From assembly GCF_016862195.1 (NCBI RefSeq), contig NZ_BOMM01000053.1, forward strand, positions 1 through 36,972: a DNA stretch of 36,972 nt. Reading direction: 5' to 3'. This document shows positions 1 to 7,836 of this stretch, one piece after another. This stretch comes from Paractinoplanes ferrugineus (GTDB taxonomy: Bacteria; Actinomycetota; Actinomycetes; Mycobacteriales; Micromonosporaceae). Numbering within the stretch: position 1 is the stretch's first letter; the number at the start of each line of letters is the position of its first letter. The position numbers and the translations under genes are program-made. A model generated the notes under the pieces. The model was not told where the DNA came from and did not search any database. It was given only the letters and a program-made list of their open reading frames with translations.

Positions 1-40
1 CCTCTAGCCACCTTCCGCCGCGAGGACCACAACGTCCTTG

Positions 41-76
41 AAAAAGGGGCCGCCGACTGCCGGGAGGCCCCTTTTT
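41..76. terminator. Bidirectional intrinsic terminator
   Basis: AAAAAGGGGCC (41-51) pairs perfectly with GGCCCCTTTTT (66-76) around a 14-nt loop. The stem has an A-run on one side and a T-run on the other, so it would work in both directions. It probably ends a gene lying left of the window. From 77 to 352 I see no convincing gene; the only items are GC-rich sequence and a 15-codon ORF (312-359). Confidence 0.8.
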
Positions 77-352
77 CCAGGTAGAAGGGCCCACGGATGC
101 CACCCCGCCGCGGAACGCAAGGGTCTCCGAGGCCGTCTCGAGAGGTCCGGGGACGGCCGGACACGACCCGGCGCCATCGCAAAGCCGGCACACGTCACGC
201 CTGGCGGACCGGTCCCCTCCAGGGGGCAACCGGGGGTGCGGGGCGGGGTGAACCCGGCGGGGCCGGGGCCGGAAGCGCGCGACGGCCGGGGGAGGTCCTG
301 GCGGGGCCGCGATGATCGGCCCCGACGTGCGGCGGTTCCTGGACGAACCGCT

Positions 353-1078
353 TCAGTGACCGCAGCGGTGGCAGAGTACCGGGTGCAGCAGGTGGGCCAG
401 GTCCTGCCGGTCGGCGACCGGGCGGGGGAAGCCGAGCCGGGCCAGTTTGTCGTCGAGGCGGACCATGAAGCCGTAGCGGTCCAGCCGCACCACCCGCGGT
501 TCGTCGCGGGGCTGGAAGGTCGAGCCGAGCTGGCGGCGCACGTAGGCGCTCATCTCGGCCGGGTGGTGGTCGGCCAGGTCGGCGATCAGGTCGAACTCGA
601 TCTGCCGCAGCGGGTCGGGGGTGGCCTCGGCGAACGCGTCGGGGTCGACGTCGACGAGCTTCTCGTTGCGCTCGTAACGCACCTCGGCCACGTCCATCCG
701 GTGCAGCACCTGGGTGTCACCCACGTCGAGCAGGTCACCGGTGGCGTCGATGTCGGCGTAGTCGAGGACGGCCCGCCGCAGCTCGTCGCCCTCGAGCCGG
801 GTGACCCAGCCGGACACCCAGACCCGCCCGAGCGCGGGTGAGCCGGCCATCGGCGGCACGTCGGTGATGTCGAGGACCATCGCGATGTCGGCGGAGCCGG
901 TCGGCGGCCGGGTGGCGGTGGTGAACGCGCCGTCGGCGGGCGAGAGCAGCAGCACCCGGCCGTGGGCGTCGGTCACGTGCCGGACCGGGAGCGGGCCCGG
1001 GCGGCAGGCGATGTGCGCGACGGCGGGCAGGTGCCCGGCGGCGAGAGTCCTCGCGACCTCGGCGTGGCTGGGCTGCAT
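353..1078 (-). CDS. DUF2470 domain protein, HugZ-like heme/iron-related family
   Basis: The 241-residue product has an N-terminal half resembling the FMN-binding split barrel of pyridoxamine-phosphate-oxidase/HugZ-type proteins. Its C-terminal domain (about residues 155-235) has the DUF2470 pattern: an acidic helix with DLADHHPAEM, then a domain ending in LLHPVLCHRCGH. Members of this group are linked to heme or iron use; the exact reaction is not known to me and the substrate is inference. The ATG start has a GGAGG 8 nt upstream. An iron-box-like palindrome lies about 40 nt upstream of the start, which fits repression under iron sufficiency. It is divergent from the S4 gene and shares its 132-nt upstream region. 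Confidence 0.8.
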   Translation of the reverse strand: MQPSHAEVARTLAAGHLPAVAHIACRPGPLPVRHVTDAHGRVLLLSPADGAFTTATRPPTGSADIAMVLDITDVPPMAGSPALGRVWVSGWVTRLEGDELRRAVLDYADIDATGDLLDVGDTQVLHRMDVAEVRYERNEKLVDVDPDAFAEATPDPLRQIEFDLIADLADHHPAEMSAYVRRQLGSTFQPRDEPRVVRLDRYGFMVRLDDKLARLGFPRPVADRQDLAHLLHPVLCHRCGH

Positions 1079-1115
1079 GCGTGGTACCTCCGAGCACCGG
1101 TTAGGCTGACCTTAG

Positions 1116-1134
1116 TAAGGTGAGGCTAACCGTA
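1116..1134. promoter_or_regulatory. IdeR/DtxR-type iron box candidate
   Basis: TAAGGTGAGGCTAACCGTA matches 15 of 19 positions of the classical iron box TTAGGTTAGGCTAACCTAA. It lies between two divergent starts (1078 and 1211), so it could affect either or both. A second, partial TTAGG-N4-CCTTA element (1101-1114) lies just beside it. Iron control of the DUF2470 gene is the simplest reading; control of the S4 gene is open. Confidence 0.6.
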
Positions 1135-1210
1135 GCAGCCGCTGCTGACAACGCTGCCGACACGGGGCTGCCGACCACCGCCGCAAGCGCAAGTGACTCC
1201 CGGAGACTCC

Positions 1211-1819
1211 ATGAACAACTCAAGGCCCAAGGCCAAACTCTCCCGTGCCCTCGGCATCCCGCTGACCCCCAAGTGCGTGAAGTACTTCGAGAAGCGGCCC
1301 TTCCCGCCGGGTGTGCACGGGCGGTCGCGGCGCAAGGCCTCGGACTACCAGGTGCGGCTGCTGGAGAAGCAGCGCCTGCGGCACCAGTACAACGTCAGCG
1401 AGGCCCAGATGCGCCGGGCGTACGAGGACGCGCACCGGGCCGAGGGCAAGACCGGCGAGACCATGGTCACGCTGCTGGAACGCCGCCTCGACGCGGTCGT
1501 CGTCCGGTCCGGCCTGGCCCGCACCGTCTACCAGGCGCGTCAGCTCGTCGTGCACGGCCACTTCACGGTCGACGGGCAGAAGGTGGACCGGCCCGCCTAC
1601 CGCCTCAAGCCGGGCCAGGTCGTACAGGTGAGGGAGAAGAGCCGGACGCGGCCGCCGTTCCAGCTCGCGGCCGCCGGCGCCCACCTGGACGGGCCGACCG
1701 CGCCGTACCTGTCGACCGCGCTCGAGGAGCTGCGCACCACGGTGCTGCGACTGCCGGAGCGCAAGGAGATCCCGGTGCTCTGCGACGAACAGCTGGTCGT
1801 CGAGTTCTACGCCCGCTGA
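1211..1819 (+). CDS. rpsD: 30S ribosomal protein S4, stand-alone actinobacterial form
   Basis: The 202-residue product is a complete S4: an N-terminal S4 domain beginning MNNSRPKAKLSRALG, the RPFPPGVHGR motif, the S4 RNA-binding fold with RQLVVHGHFTVDGQKVD (about residues 110-125) and the usual ending LVVEFYAR. S4 is a primary 16S rRNA binder in 30S assembly. The N-terminus lacks a four-cysteine zinc knuckle. The ATG at 1211 is chosen because GGAG lies 6 nt upstream and S4 homologues of this form begin MNNSRPK; a GTG 18 nt earlier is less likely. The gene is alone, not in an rpsM-rpsK-rpsD-rpoA operon, so it may be a second S4 copy. It shares its upstream region with a DUF2470 gene and an iron box. 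Confidence 0.93.
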   Translation: MNNSRPKAKLSRALGIPLTPKCVKYFEKRPFPPGVHGRSRRKASDYQVRLLEKQRLRHQYNVSEAQMRRAYEDAHRAEGKTGETMVTLLERRLDAVVVRSGLARTVYQARQLVVHGHFTVDGQKVDRPAYRLKPGQVVQVREKSRTRPPFQLAAAGAHLDGPTAPYLSTALEELRTTVLRLPERKEIPVLCDEQLVVEFYAR

Positions 1820-1822
1820 GCA

Positions 1823-1850
1823 TGCCGGGGGCCCGCGAAGGCCCCCGGCA
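1823..1850. terminator. Terminator between convergent rpsD and acyl-CoA ligase genes
   Basis: TGCCGGGGGCC (1823-1833) and GGCCCCCGGCA (1840-1850) form a perfect 11-bp stem with the loop CGCGAA. It fills the 36-nt gap between two convergent stop codons. There is no U-tract, as is common in high-GC actinomycetes, so it is read as a shared bidirectional terminator. Confidence 0.75.
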
Positions 1851-1855
1851 CGGCG

Positions 1856-3679
1856 TCAGATCTGGGCGAGCGAACCCTCGTACATCCGGTCGATCTCGGC
1901 CGCGAAGTTGGACTCCACGCTCCGCCGCTTGATCTTCATGGACGGGGTGATCTCGCCGGCCTCGATGCTCAGGTCGCGAGGCAGGATGGCGAACTTCTTC
2001 ACCGTCTCCCACTTGTTCAGCTTGCCGTTGAGCTCCTTGACGTAACCCTCGACGAGCTCGGTGGTCTGCGGCGCGGCGCAGATCTCGGCGTAGCTCCGGC
2101 CGGCCAGCGGCCCACCGGCGGCCCAGGCCACGATCGCGTCCTCGTCGAGCGAGATCAGCATCGTGACGAAGTTGCGGGCCTGACCGACGACGACCGCCTG
2201 CGACGTGTACGGGCAGACCGCCTTGAACATGCCCTCGATCGCACTGGGCGCGATGTATTTGCCGCCCGAGGTCTTGACCAGGTCCTTCTTGCGGTCGGTG
2301 ATGCGCAGGTAGCCGTCGCTGTCGAGCTCGCCGATGTCGCCGGTGCGCAGGAAGCCGTCCTCGGTGAACGCCTCGGCGGTGTCCTTGGGCAGGTTGTGGT
2401 AGCCCCGCATGACCGGCGCGCCGCGCAGCAGGATCTCGCCGTCCGAGTCGATCCGGCACTCGAGGTCGCCGAGCGGCTGGCCGACCGTACCGATCTTGAG
2501 CTTGCCGGCCCGGTTGACGAAGTTGGCGGCGCTGCTCTCGGTCAGGCCGTAGCCCTCCATGATCGGGAGGTTGGCGGCCGCGAAGAACTCGGCGATGTCG
2601 CGGCTGAGCGGCGCCGAACCGCTGACCAGGACCCGGAGCCGGCCACCGAGGCGCTCCTGGAGCTTCGAGAAGACCAGGCGCTCGGCCACCGCGAACTTCA
2701 GCTTGAGCCCGCCCGGCACCGGCTTGTGGGCCTGCTCGAGCGCGACCTTCTCCTTGCCGACACCGACCGCCCAGCCGAAGATCTTGGCCTTGGCGCCGCC
2801 GCTGCCGAGCGCGGTGGTGACGGTCTTGTTGTAGACCTTCTCGAAGATGCGGGGCGCCGCGCACATCAGCGTCGGCTTGACCACCGAGAGCATGTCGACG
2901 AGCTTGTCGACGCGGCCGTCGACATAGGTCGGCACGCCCACGTGGATGATGCCGCAGAGCAGCGTCTTGCCGAACGAGTGGGACAGCGGCAGCCAGAGGT
3001 ACTGCAGGTCGGTCGCCTCGAACAGGCCGAGGTCCTCCTGCGCGACGCCCTCCCAGGTCCAGCCGCTGTGCAGCAGCTGCACGCCCTTGGGCCGGCCGGT
3101 GGTGCCGGACGTGTAGATCAGGGTGGCGAGGTGCTCGGGCCCGACCTCGGCCACCACCCGCTCGATCAGCTTCGGGTCGTCGCGCAGCGCGGCCGCGCCC
3201 CGCTCCTCCAGCTCGCCGAGGGTGAGCTGGGCCGGGGTGGCACCCGCGTCGGCCTGCCCCTCGAGCAGCACGACGTGGGTGACGGCGGTGTCGGCGCCGG
3301 CGATCTTGAGGGCCTGCTTCGGGTTCTCCGCGAACAGCACCTTGGAGTCCGAGTTGGCCACGATGTAGCTCGCGTCCTCGGGCTCGGTGGTCGGGTAGAC
3401 CGTGGTGGTCGCGGCGCCGGCGCAGTTGATGCCGAGGTCGGCCAGGACCCACTCGTAGCTCGTGCCGGCCAGGATGGCGACCCGGTCCTCCAGGCCCACG
3501 CCGAGCCCGCGCAACCCGGCCGCGATGCGCGAGGCGCGCTCGCCCACCTCGGCCCAGGTGTGCCACACCATGCCGGTGTCGTCCGCGTCGGGCGTCGCGA
3601 ACGCCTGCCCGTTCGGTGTCGCCGCCACGCGCTTGAAGAACATGTCGGGAATCGAGCGGTAGGGAACGTCGAGAGCCAT
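1856..3679 (-). CDS. Long-chain fatty acid-CoA ligase (AMP-binding, FadD15-like)
   Basis: The 607-residue protein belongs to the ANL adenylating superfamily and should activate long-chain fatty acids through acyl-AMP to acyl-CoA. It has the P-loop YTSGTTGRPKGV (189-200), GYGLTE in the middle, and the hinge/C-terminal signature TGDIGELDSDGYLRITDRKK followed by the catalytic-lysine region GGKYIAPSAIE. Length and motif order match the bacterial FadD15/FACL group. The ATG has AAGG 8 nt upstream, preceded by an unusually AT-containing leader (3690-3740). It is convergent with rpsD and has no clear operon partner. The preferred chain length cannot be told from sequence. Confidence 0.92.
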   Translation of the reverse strand: MALDVPYRSIPDMFFKRVAATPNGQAFATPDADDTGMVWHTWAEVGERASRIAAGLRGLGVGLEDRVAILAGTSYEWVLADLGINCAGAATTTVYPTTEPEDASYIVANSDSKVLFAENPKQALKIAGADTAVTHVVLLEGQADAGATPAQLTLGELEERGAAALRDDPKLIERVVAEVGPEHLATLIYTSGTTGRPKGVQLLHSGWTWEGVAQEDLGLFEATDLQYLWLPLSHSFGKTLLCGIIHVGVPTYVDGRVDKLVDMLSVVKPTLMCAAPRIFEKVYNKTVTTALGSGGAKAKIFGWAVGVGKEKVALEQAHKPVPGGLKLKFAVAERLVFSKLQERLGGRLRVLVSGSAPLSRDIAEFFAAANLPIMEGYGLTESSAANFVNRAGKLKIGTVGQPLGDLECRIDSDGEILLRGAPVMRGYHNLPKDTAEAFTEDGFLRTGDIGELDSDGYLRITDRKKDLVKTSGGKYIAPSAIEGMFKAVCPYTSQAVVVGQARNFVTMLISLDEDAIVAWAAGGPLAGRSYAEICAAPQTTELVEGYVKELNGKLNKWETVKKFAILPRDLSIEAGEITPSMKIKRRSVESNFAAEIDRMYEGSLAQI

Positions 3680-3811
3680 TACGCCGCCTTACGAAACCTG
3701 AACGGGGGAATATTGCGAGTTGGTTACCGCAGGGTATTGAAAGAGCCGCCGGAGGGCTAGTACCGACAAGTCTATCGACCCGGACACCCGCTGACCCGGC
3801 CAGGAACGGGC

Positions 3812-3828
3812 GTGCCGGAGATCGGCAC
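3812..3828 (-). terminator. Hairpin just past the MFS gene
   Basis: GTGCCG and CGGCAC pair around GAGAT, 8 nt beyond the stop codon of the MFS transporter gene. The stem is short and has no U-tract, so this is a weak terminator candidate. Confidence 0.35.
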
Positions 3829-3836
3829 CGGCCGCC

Positions 3837-5075
3837 TCACCGGTCGGGACGAGCCGGCCAGACGGTGCTGACCTGGTCGATCGGTTTCATGTCACGGATG
3901 CCCGCGGCCAGGCTCGCGGTCAATGCCGACACCGCCACCGCGGCCGCGAAGATGCCGATCGCGGCCGGGCTCCCCCACGCCGTCACGACCAGCCCGGCCA
4001 CCAGCGGCGCGACCGCCGACGCCGACATCGCGGCCATGAAGATCACGCTGAGCACCCGCCCCTGCAGCCGGTCCGGGGTGATCGCGGCCTGGTAGCCGAG
4101 CAGGGCCGCGTTGCAGGCCGGCCCGATGAAGATGACGAGCGCGAGCGGTACGGCGGCGACGACGCTGGTGGTCAGCCACGCGCTGCCGGTCAGCACGCAG
4201 GCCGACGCCCAGCAGATCGAGCGGAGCAGCCGCGGGAACGGCAACCACCGCTGCAGCCCGGGTGCCACCAGCGCGCCGGCGAGGCCGCCGACGGCCACGA
4301 TCGTCTCGGTCAGGCCGATCACCCCGGGGCGTACGCCGTGCGCCTGCAACGTGATGACGATGGTGAAGACGGCACCGTTGAGCGCGAAGTTCAGCGGGGC
4401 CGCGACGGCCAGCACCGCCCGCAGGAACGGGTTGGCGAACACGAACCGCAGCCCCTCGGCGAGCGCGGCGGCGTGTCCGGGCGGCTCGCGGTCGCGGCGC
4501 GCCTGCAGGGGGCGGCGGATCAGCGCGAGGCCGGCCAGGGAGAAGAGATAGGACACCGCGTTGCCGACGAACGGCAGCGCGGGCGCGACGCCGAAGAGCA
4601 GGCCACCGAGCGGCGGGCCGGCGAGCGAGGCACCGTACGCACGGGCCTCGTTACGAGCCACCGCGGCCGGCAGCTGGGCCGGCGGGACGATGCTGCGCAG
4701 GGACGCGTACTCGACCGTGCTGAAGACGGAGTTGCCGGCGGCGTCGAGGACGGCCACCACGATGATGACCGCCGGCCCGGCCCGGCCGGTGGCGATCGCG
4801 ACGGCGAGGCAGGCGTACGCGAGCAGCCGGACGGCGTCGCAGAGCAGCAGGGCGCGGCGGCGGTCGACCCGGTCGGCGAGCACCCCGGCGGGCAGCCGGA
4901 CGGCCAGCCGGACCAGCAGGGCGGTGGTGCCGACGAGACCGGCCTGGACCGCCGAGCCGGTCAGCTCCAACACCAGCAGCGGCACCGCGAGCTGGGCGAT
5001 CGCCGCCCCGAGGTCGGACAGCGACTGGCTGGTCCACAGGAGGTTGAACTCGCGGTTGCGCCACAGGCCACTCAC
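3837..5075 (-). CDS. MFS transporter (drug/efflux type)
   Basis: The 412-residue product is a 12-span major facilitator. It starts SGLWRNREFNLLW, typical of the actinobacterial MFS group related to MefA/EntS-like exporters. Between TM2 and TM3 it has the loop PAGVLADRVDRRR, the conserved motif A (GxLaDrxgrr). A GTG at 5075 is chosen because it gives the normal family N-terminus. A reading frame open to 5297 would run into the divergent MocR gene and adds 74 Arg/Pro-rich residues without family character. It is divergent from the MocR/PdxR regulator with about 110 nt between, so control by that regulator is plausible. The substrate is unknown. Confidence 0.85.
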   Translation of the reverse strand: MSGLWRNREFNLLWTSQSLSDLGAAIAQLAVPLLVLELTGSAVQAGLVGTTALLVRLAVRLPAGVLADRVDRRRALLLCDAVRLLAYACLAVAIATGRAGPAVIIVVAVLDAAGNSVFSTVEYASLRSIVPPAQLPAAVARNEARAYGASLAGPPLGGLLFGVAPALPFVGNAVSYLFSLAGLALIRRPLQARRDREPPGHAAALAEGLRFVFANPFLRAVLAVAAPLNFALNGAVFTIVITLQAHGVRPGVIGLTETIVAVGGLAGALVAPGLQRWLPFPRLLRSICWASACVLTGSAWLTTSVVAAVPLALVIFIGPACNAALLGYQAAITPDRLQGRVLSVIFMAAMSASAVAPLVAGLVVTAWGSPAAIGIFAAAVAVSALTASLAAGIRDMKPIDQVSTVWPARPDR

Positions 5076-5185
5076 CGCTCGAACCCGGTCGGTAGCAGCC
5101 CTGTCACCTAGCGCAACATATTTACCGATGGCGATTCCTGCAAGGGCCTGGCCCCGCGCCGTCCGCCTCGTACCAGAATGGGCCG

Positions 5186-6595
5186 GTGGATCTGGTCCTC
5201 GAACCCGGCGGCAACGGTGAGAAGACGGTGCTCGTCTACCGGGCGCTGCGGGCCGCCATCGTGGACGGCCGCCTGCCCGCCGGTCATCGGCTGCCACCGA
5301 CCCGGGCCCTCGCCACCGACCTGGGGGTCTCCCGGGGCAGTGTGACGACGGCCTACGAGCGGCTCGGCGCCGAGGGCTACCTGGTGGCGCGGGTGGGCTC
5401 CGGCACCTACGTCGCCGCCGTCTGCGCGGCCCCCGGACCGCGCCGGGCGCCCGCCGATCCGCTGCGGCCGCGAGCCCCCTGGCGGCCCCGCCCGACCAGT
5501 CACGGGCAGGCCACGCCGCGCTACGACTTCCGCACCGGCATCCCGGACGCGGCGCTGTTCCCGTTCGACACCTGGCGCCGGCTGGTGGCGGCGGAGATAC
5601 GGCTCGGCGCGCACAGCCCGGCCCACTACGCCTCCCCGGCCGGGCATCCGGCGCTGCGCGCGGCGATCGCGCGCTACCTGGGTGTGTCGCGATCGCTGAC
5701 GGCCACCGCGGACGACCTGGTGATCACCAACGGGACCCAGCACGCGCTCGACCTGATCGCCCGGGTGCTGCTGCGGCCGGGCGACATGGTGGCGGTGGAG
5801 GACCCGGGCTACCCGGCGGCCCGGCTGCTGTTCGAGTCGCACGGGTGCCGGGTCACCGGGGTGCCGGTCGACGACGAGGGCCTGGTGGTGACCGCGCTGC
5901 CGGCGGGCTGCCGGCTCGTGTACACCACCCCGTCGCACCAGTTCCCGCTCGGCGGCGCGATGAGCCTCGCCCGTCGCCGCGAGCTGCTGGACTGGGCGCG
6001 CCGGCGGGCGGTCGCCGTCGTCGAGGACGACTACGACAGCGAGTTCCGCTTCCAGGCGCGGCCGCTCGAGCCGCTGCACAGCCTCGACACCGCCGGCCGG
6101 GTGCTCTACGCGGGCACCTTCTCCAAGAGCATGCTGCCGTCGGTGCGTACCGGGTTCGTGCTGGTGCCGCCGGGTCTGCGCGACGCGGTGGCGGCCGCCC
6201 GCCAGCTCGGCGACGGGTACGGCCCGCCGCCGGTGCAGGCCGCCCTCGCCCGGTTCGTCGAGGACGGCCAACTGGCCCGGCACGTGCGCAGAGCCGGCCG
6301 GGAGTACGCCCGCCGGCACGCGCTGATCTCAGCGGCGCTGAGCGGCCTGCCGGAGCTGACGGTGCTTCCGTCGGCGGCCGGCCTGCACGTGACCGCCCAG
6401 CTGCGCGGCGGCGCCTCGGCGACCCCCGTGATCGCCGCCTGCGCCGCCGCCGGCCTGGCGGTGGAGGACCTGGCCGACTACTGCTACACCACCTCGCAGG
6501 CCGGCTTCGTGTTCGGCTTCGGCGCCACCGACCCGGCGCTGATCGGCGAGGGCCTGGCGATCTTCGCCGACCGGCTGGCCCGCCACGCCCGATAG
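5186..6595 (+). CDS. MocR/PdxR-family transcriptional regulator
   Basis: The 469-residue protein fuses a GntR-type winged helix (about residues 10-80: LPPTRALATDLGVSRGSVT, then GYLVARVGSGTYV) to a fold-type I aminotransferase domain. The likely PLP lysine is K314 in GTFSKSM. PdxR-type proteins use PLP as effector to control vitamin B6 genes, and other MocR proteins control transport or amino-acid genes; the target here is not known. It starts with GTG, with CAGAAT ending 6 nt upstream and no Shine-Dalgarno sequence, so the message may be leaderless. It is divergent from an MFS gene and convergent with the amino-acid exporter gene, overlapping it by 112 bp on opposite strands. Either transporter is a reasonable target. 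Confidence 0.9.
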   Translation: MDLVLEPGGNGEKTVLVYRALRAAIVDGRLPAGHRLPPTRALATDLGVSRGSVTTAYERLGAEGYLVARVGSGTYVAAVCAAPGPRRAPADPLRPRAPWRPRPTSHGQATPRYDFRTGIPDAALFPFDTWRRLVAAEIRLGAHSPAHYASPAGHPALRAAIARYLGVSRSLTATADDLVITNGTQHALDLIARVLLRPGDMVAVEDPGYPAARLLFESHGCRVTGVPVDDEGLVVTALPAGCRLVYTTPSHQFPLGGAMSLARRRELLDWARRRAVAVVEDDYDSEFRFQARPLEPLHSLDTAGRVLYAGTFSKSMLPSVRTGFVLVPPGLRDAVAAARQLGDGYGPPPVQAALARFVEDGQLARHVRRAGREYARRHALISAALSGLPELTVLPSAAGLHVTAQLRGGASATPVIAACAAAGLAVEDLADYCYTTSQAGFVFGFGATDPALIGEGLAIFADRLARHAR

Positions 6596-7767
6596 GCGAT
6601 CGCGCCGGCCGCGACGACCAGGGACAGCAGCGCGGGCGGCCCGGTGAGCACGAGCAGCACGACCACGGCCACGAACGCGACCGCCGCGCCGGCCCGGGAC
6701 GCCCCGCGCGGCAGCAGGCGCAGCGCGGCCGCGGTGCCGAGCACGTAGACGAGCGTGAAGCAGCCGGTGACCAGCAGCATCGAGGTGTGCAGCGCGATCG
6801 GCAGCAGCGCCGAGCCGAGACCGGCGACCAGCACGAACGTCAGCGACCGGCGCCGGGTGCCGAAGACCCGGGCGGGCAGCGCGCCGTCGCGGGCGAGGGC
6901 GGTGCCGAGCCGGGACGCGCCGGCCAGGTAGGCGTTGACCGCGCCGACGGTGAGCAGCACCGCGACCACGGCGGTGAGGGACCGGACCGGGCCGCCGACC
7001 CCGACGGCGAGCAGGTCGGCCAACGGTGCCGTGCTGGTGCCGAGCGCCGGGCCGAGCACCAGCACACTGGTGACGGCGACGGCCAGGTAGAGGCCGCCGA
7101 CGACGACCACCGCGACGGCGGTCGCGCGGGGCACGTCCCGGCGGGGGTCGCGGTAGTCGGGCGACAGCGAGGCGACCGCCTCCCACCCGGCGAACCCCCA
7201 GACGAGTACGGCCGCGGCCGCGCCCACCCCGGCCCAGCCGTGCGGAGTGAACGGGGTGAGGTTGGCGAGTCGCGCCTGCGGCAGCGCCGCCACCACCGTG
7301 CTCAGCAGCAGCGCGGCCAGGATGCCGGTCAGCACCAGCTGCACCCGGCCGGAGATCCGCAGGCCGAACCAGTTCATCGCGTAGACGACGCCCACGACGA
7401 CCAGGAACGTGCCGAGCTCGGTGGTATGACCGCCGCCGAGGACACCGGCCACGTAACCGCCGGCGAACGCGACCGCGGCCGGCGTGCCCAGCGGCACCGC
7501 GAAGTAGAAGCACCAGCCCACGGCCGCGGCGGCGCTCGGCCCGAAGGCCAGGCGCGCATATGTCGAGACGCCGCCGGCGTCCGGATGACGGGCGCCGAGC
7601 GCCGCGAACGTCCAGGCCAGCGGCGCCGACAGCACGATCAGGGCGAGCCAGGCGACGAGCGAGGCGGGACCGGCCTGGGCGGCGGCGAGGGCGGGCATGG
7701 AGATCACGCCGGTGCCGAGGACCGCCCCGACGCTCAGTGCGGTCCCCTGCGCCACGGAAAGCTTCAT
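6484..7767 (-). CDS. APC-superfamily amino acid permease, YjeH-like exporter
   Basis: The 427-residue, roughly 12-span protein has a first helix with VGAVLGTGVISMPALAA, the APC substrate-binding signature in the form seen in YjeH (an L-methionine/branched-chain amino acid exporter of Escherichia coli). ARHPDAGGVSTYARLAFG follows. Function as an amino acid exporter is inferred from this resemblance. The ATG at 7767 (MKLSVAQG) fits the family better than a TTG 42 nt upstream. Its last 37 codons lie antisense to the 3' end of the MocR gene, so the two transcripts would be complementary there. An ATTGG/CCAAT site and a TGATCGGT palindrome lie upstream. Confidence 0.85.
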   Translation of the reverse strand: MKLSVAQGTALSVGAVLGTGVISMPALAAAQAGPASLVAWLALIVLSAPLAWTFAALGARHPDAGGVSTYARLAFGPSAAAAVGWCFYFAVPLGTPAAVAFAGGYVAGVLGGGHTTELGTFLVVVGVVYAMNWFGLRISGRVQLVLTGILAALLLSTVVAALPQARLANLTPFTPHGWAGVGAAAAVLVWGFAGWEAVASLSPDYRDPRRDVPRATAVAVVVVGGLYLAVAVTSVLVLGPALGTSTAPLADLLAVGVGGPVRSLTAVVAVLLTVGAVNAYLAGASRLGTALARDGALPARVFGTRRRSLTFVLVAGLGSALLPIALHTSMLLVTGCFTLVYVLGTAAALRLLPRGASRAGAAVAFVAVVVLLVLTGPPALLSLVVAAGAIAYRAWRASRSAKIARPSPISAGSVAPKPNTKPACEVV

Positions 7768-7787
7768 GCGCTCGACCGTACGGCTGG

Positions 7788-7810
7788 ATTGGCCTTTGAT
7801 CTGGACCAAT
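7788..7810. promoter_or_regulatory. ATTGG-N13-CCAAT inverted repeat upstream of permease gene
   Basis: ATTGG (7788-7792) and CCAAT (7806-7810) face each other 20 nt upstream of the permease ATG. The left arm continues as ATTGGCCTT, also present in the MocR-YczE intergenic region at 13904. It is a candidate binding site for a MocR-type regulator; the assignment is inference. Confidence 0.4.
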
Positions 7811-7817
7811 TCCGCCG

Positions 7818-7836
7818 TGATCGGTTAGACCGATCA
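7818..7836. promoter_or_regulatory. Perfect palindrome TGATCGGT-TAG-ACCGATCA
   Basis: An 8-bp perfect inverted repeat with a 3-nt centre overlaps the stop codon (7834-7836) of the TIGR03085-type gene and lies 50 nt upstream of the permease start. It could be a compact terminator for the former or an operator for the latter. There is no U-tract, which slightly favours an operator. Confidence 0.4.

Noticed and set aside
38..841. Long plus-strand open frame opposite the DUF2470 gene
   Set aside because: It is antisense to a gene with clear family motifs, has shadow-type composition, and no ribosome site.
1101..1119. Second full iron box left of the main one
   Set aside because: Only about 10 of 19 positions match; it is noted as a partial element, not a separate site.
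5076..5297. N-terminal extension of the MFS transporter
   Set aside because: The extra 74 residues are Arg/Pro-rich and would overlap the divergent MocR gene.
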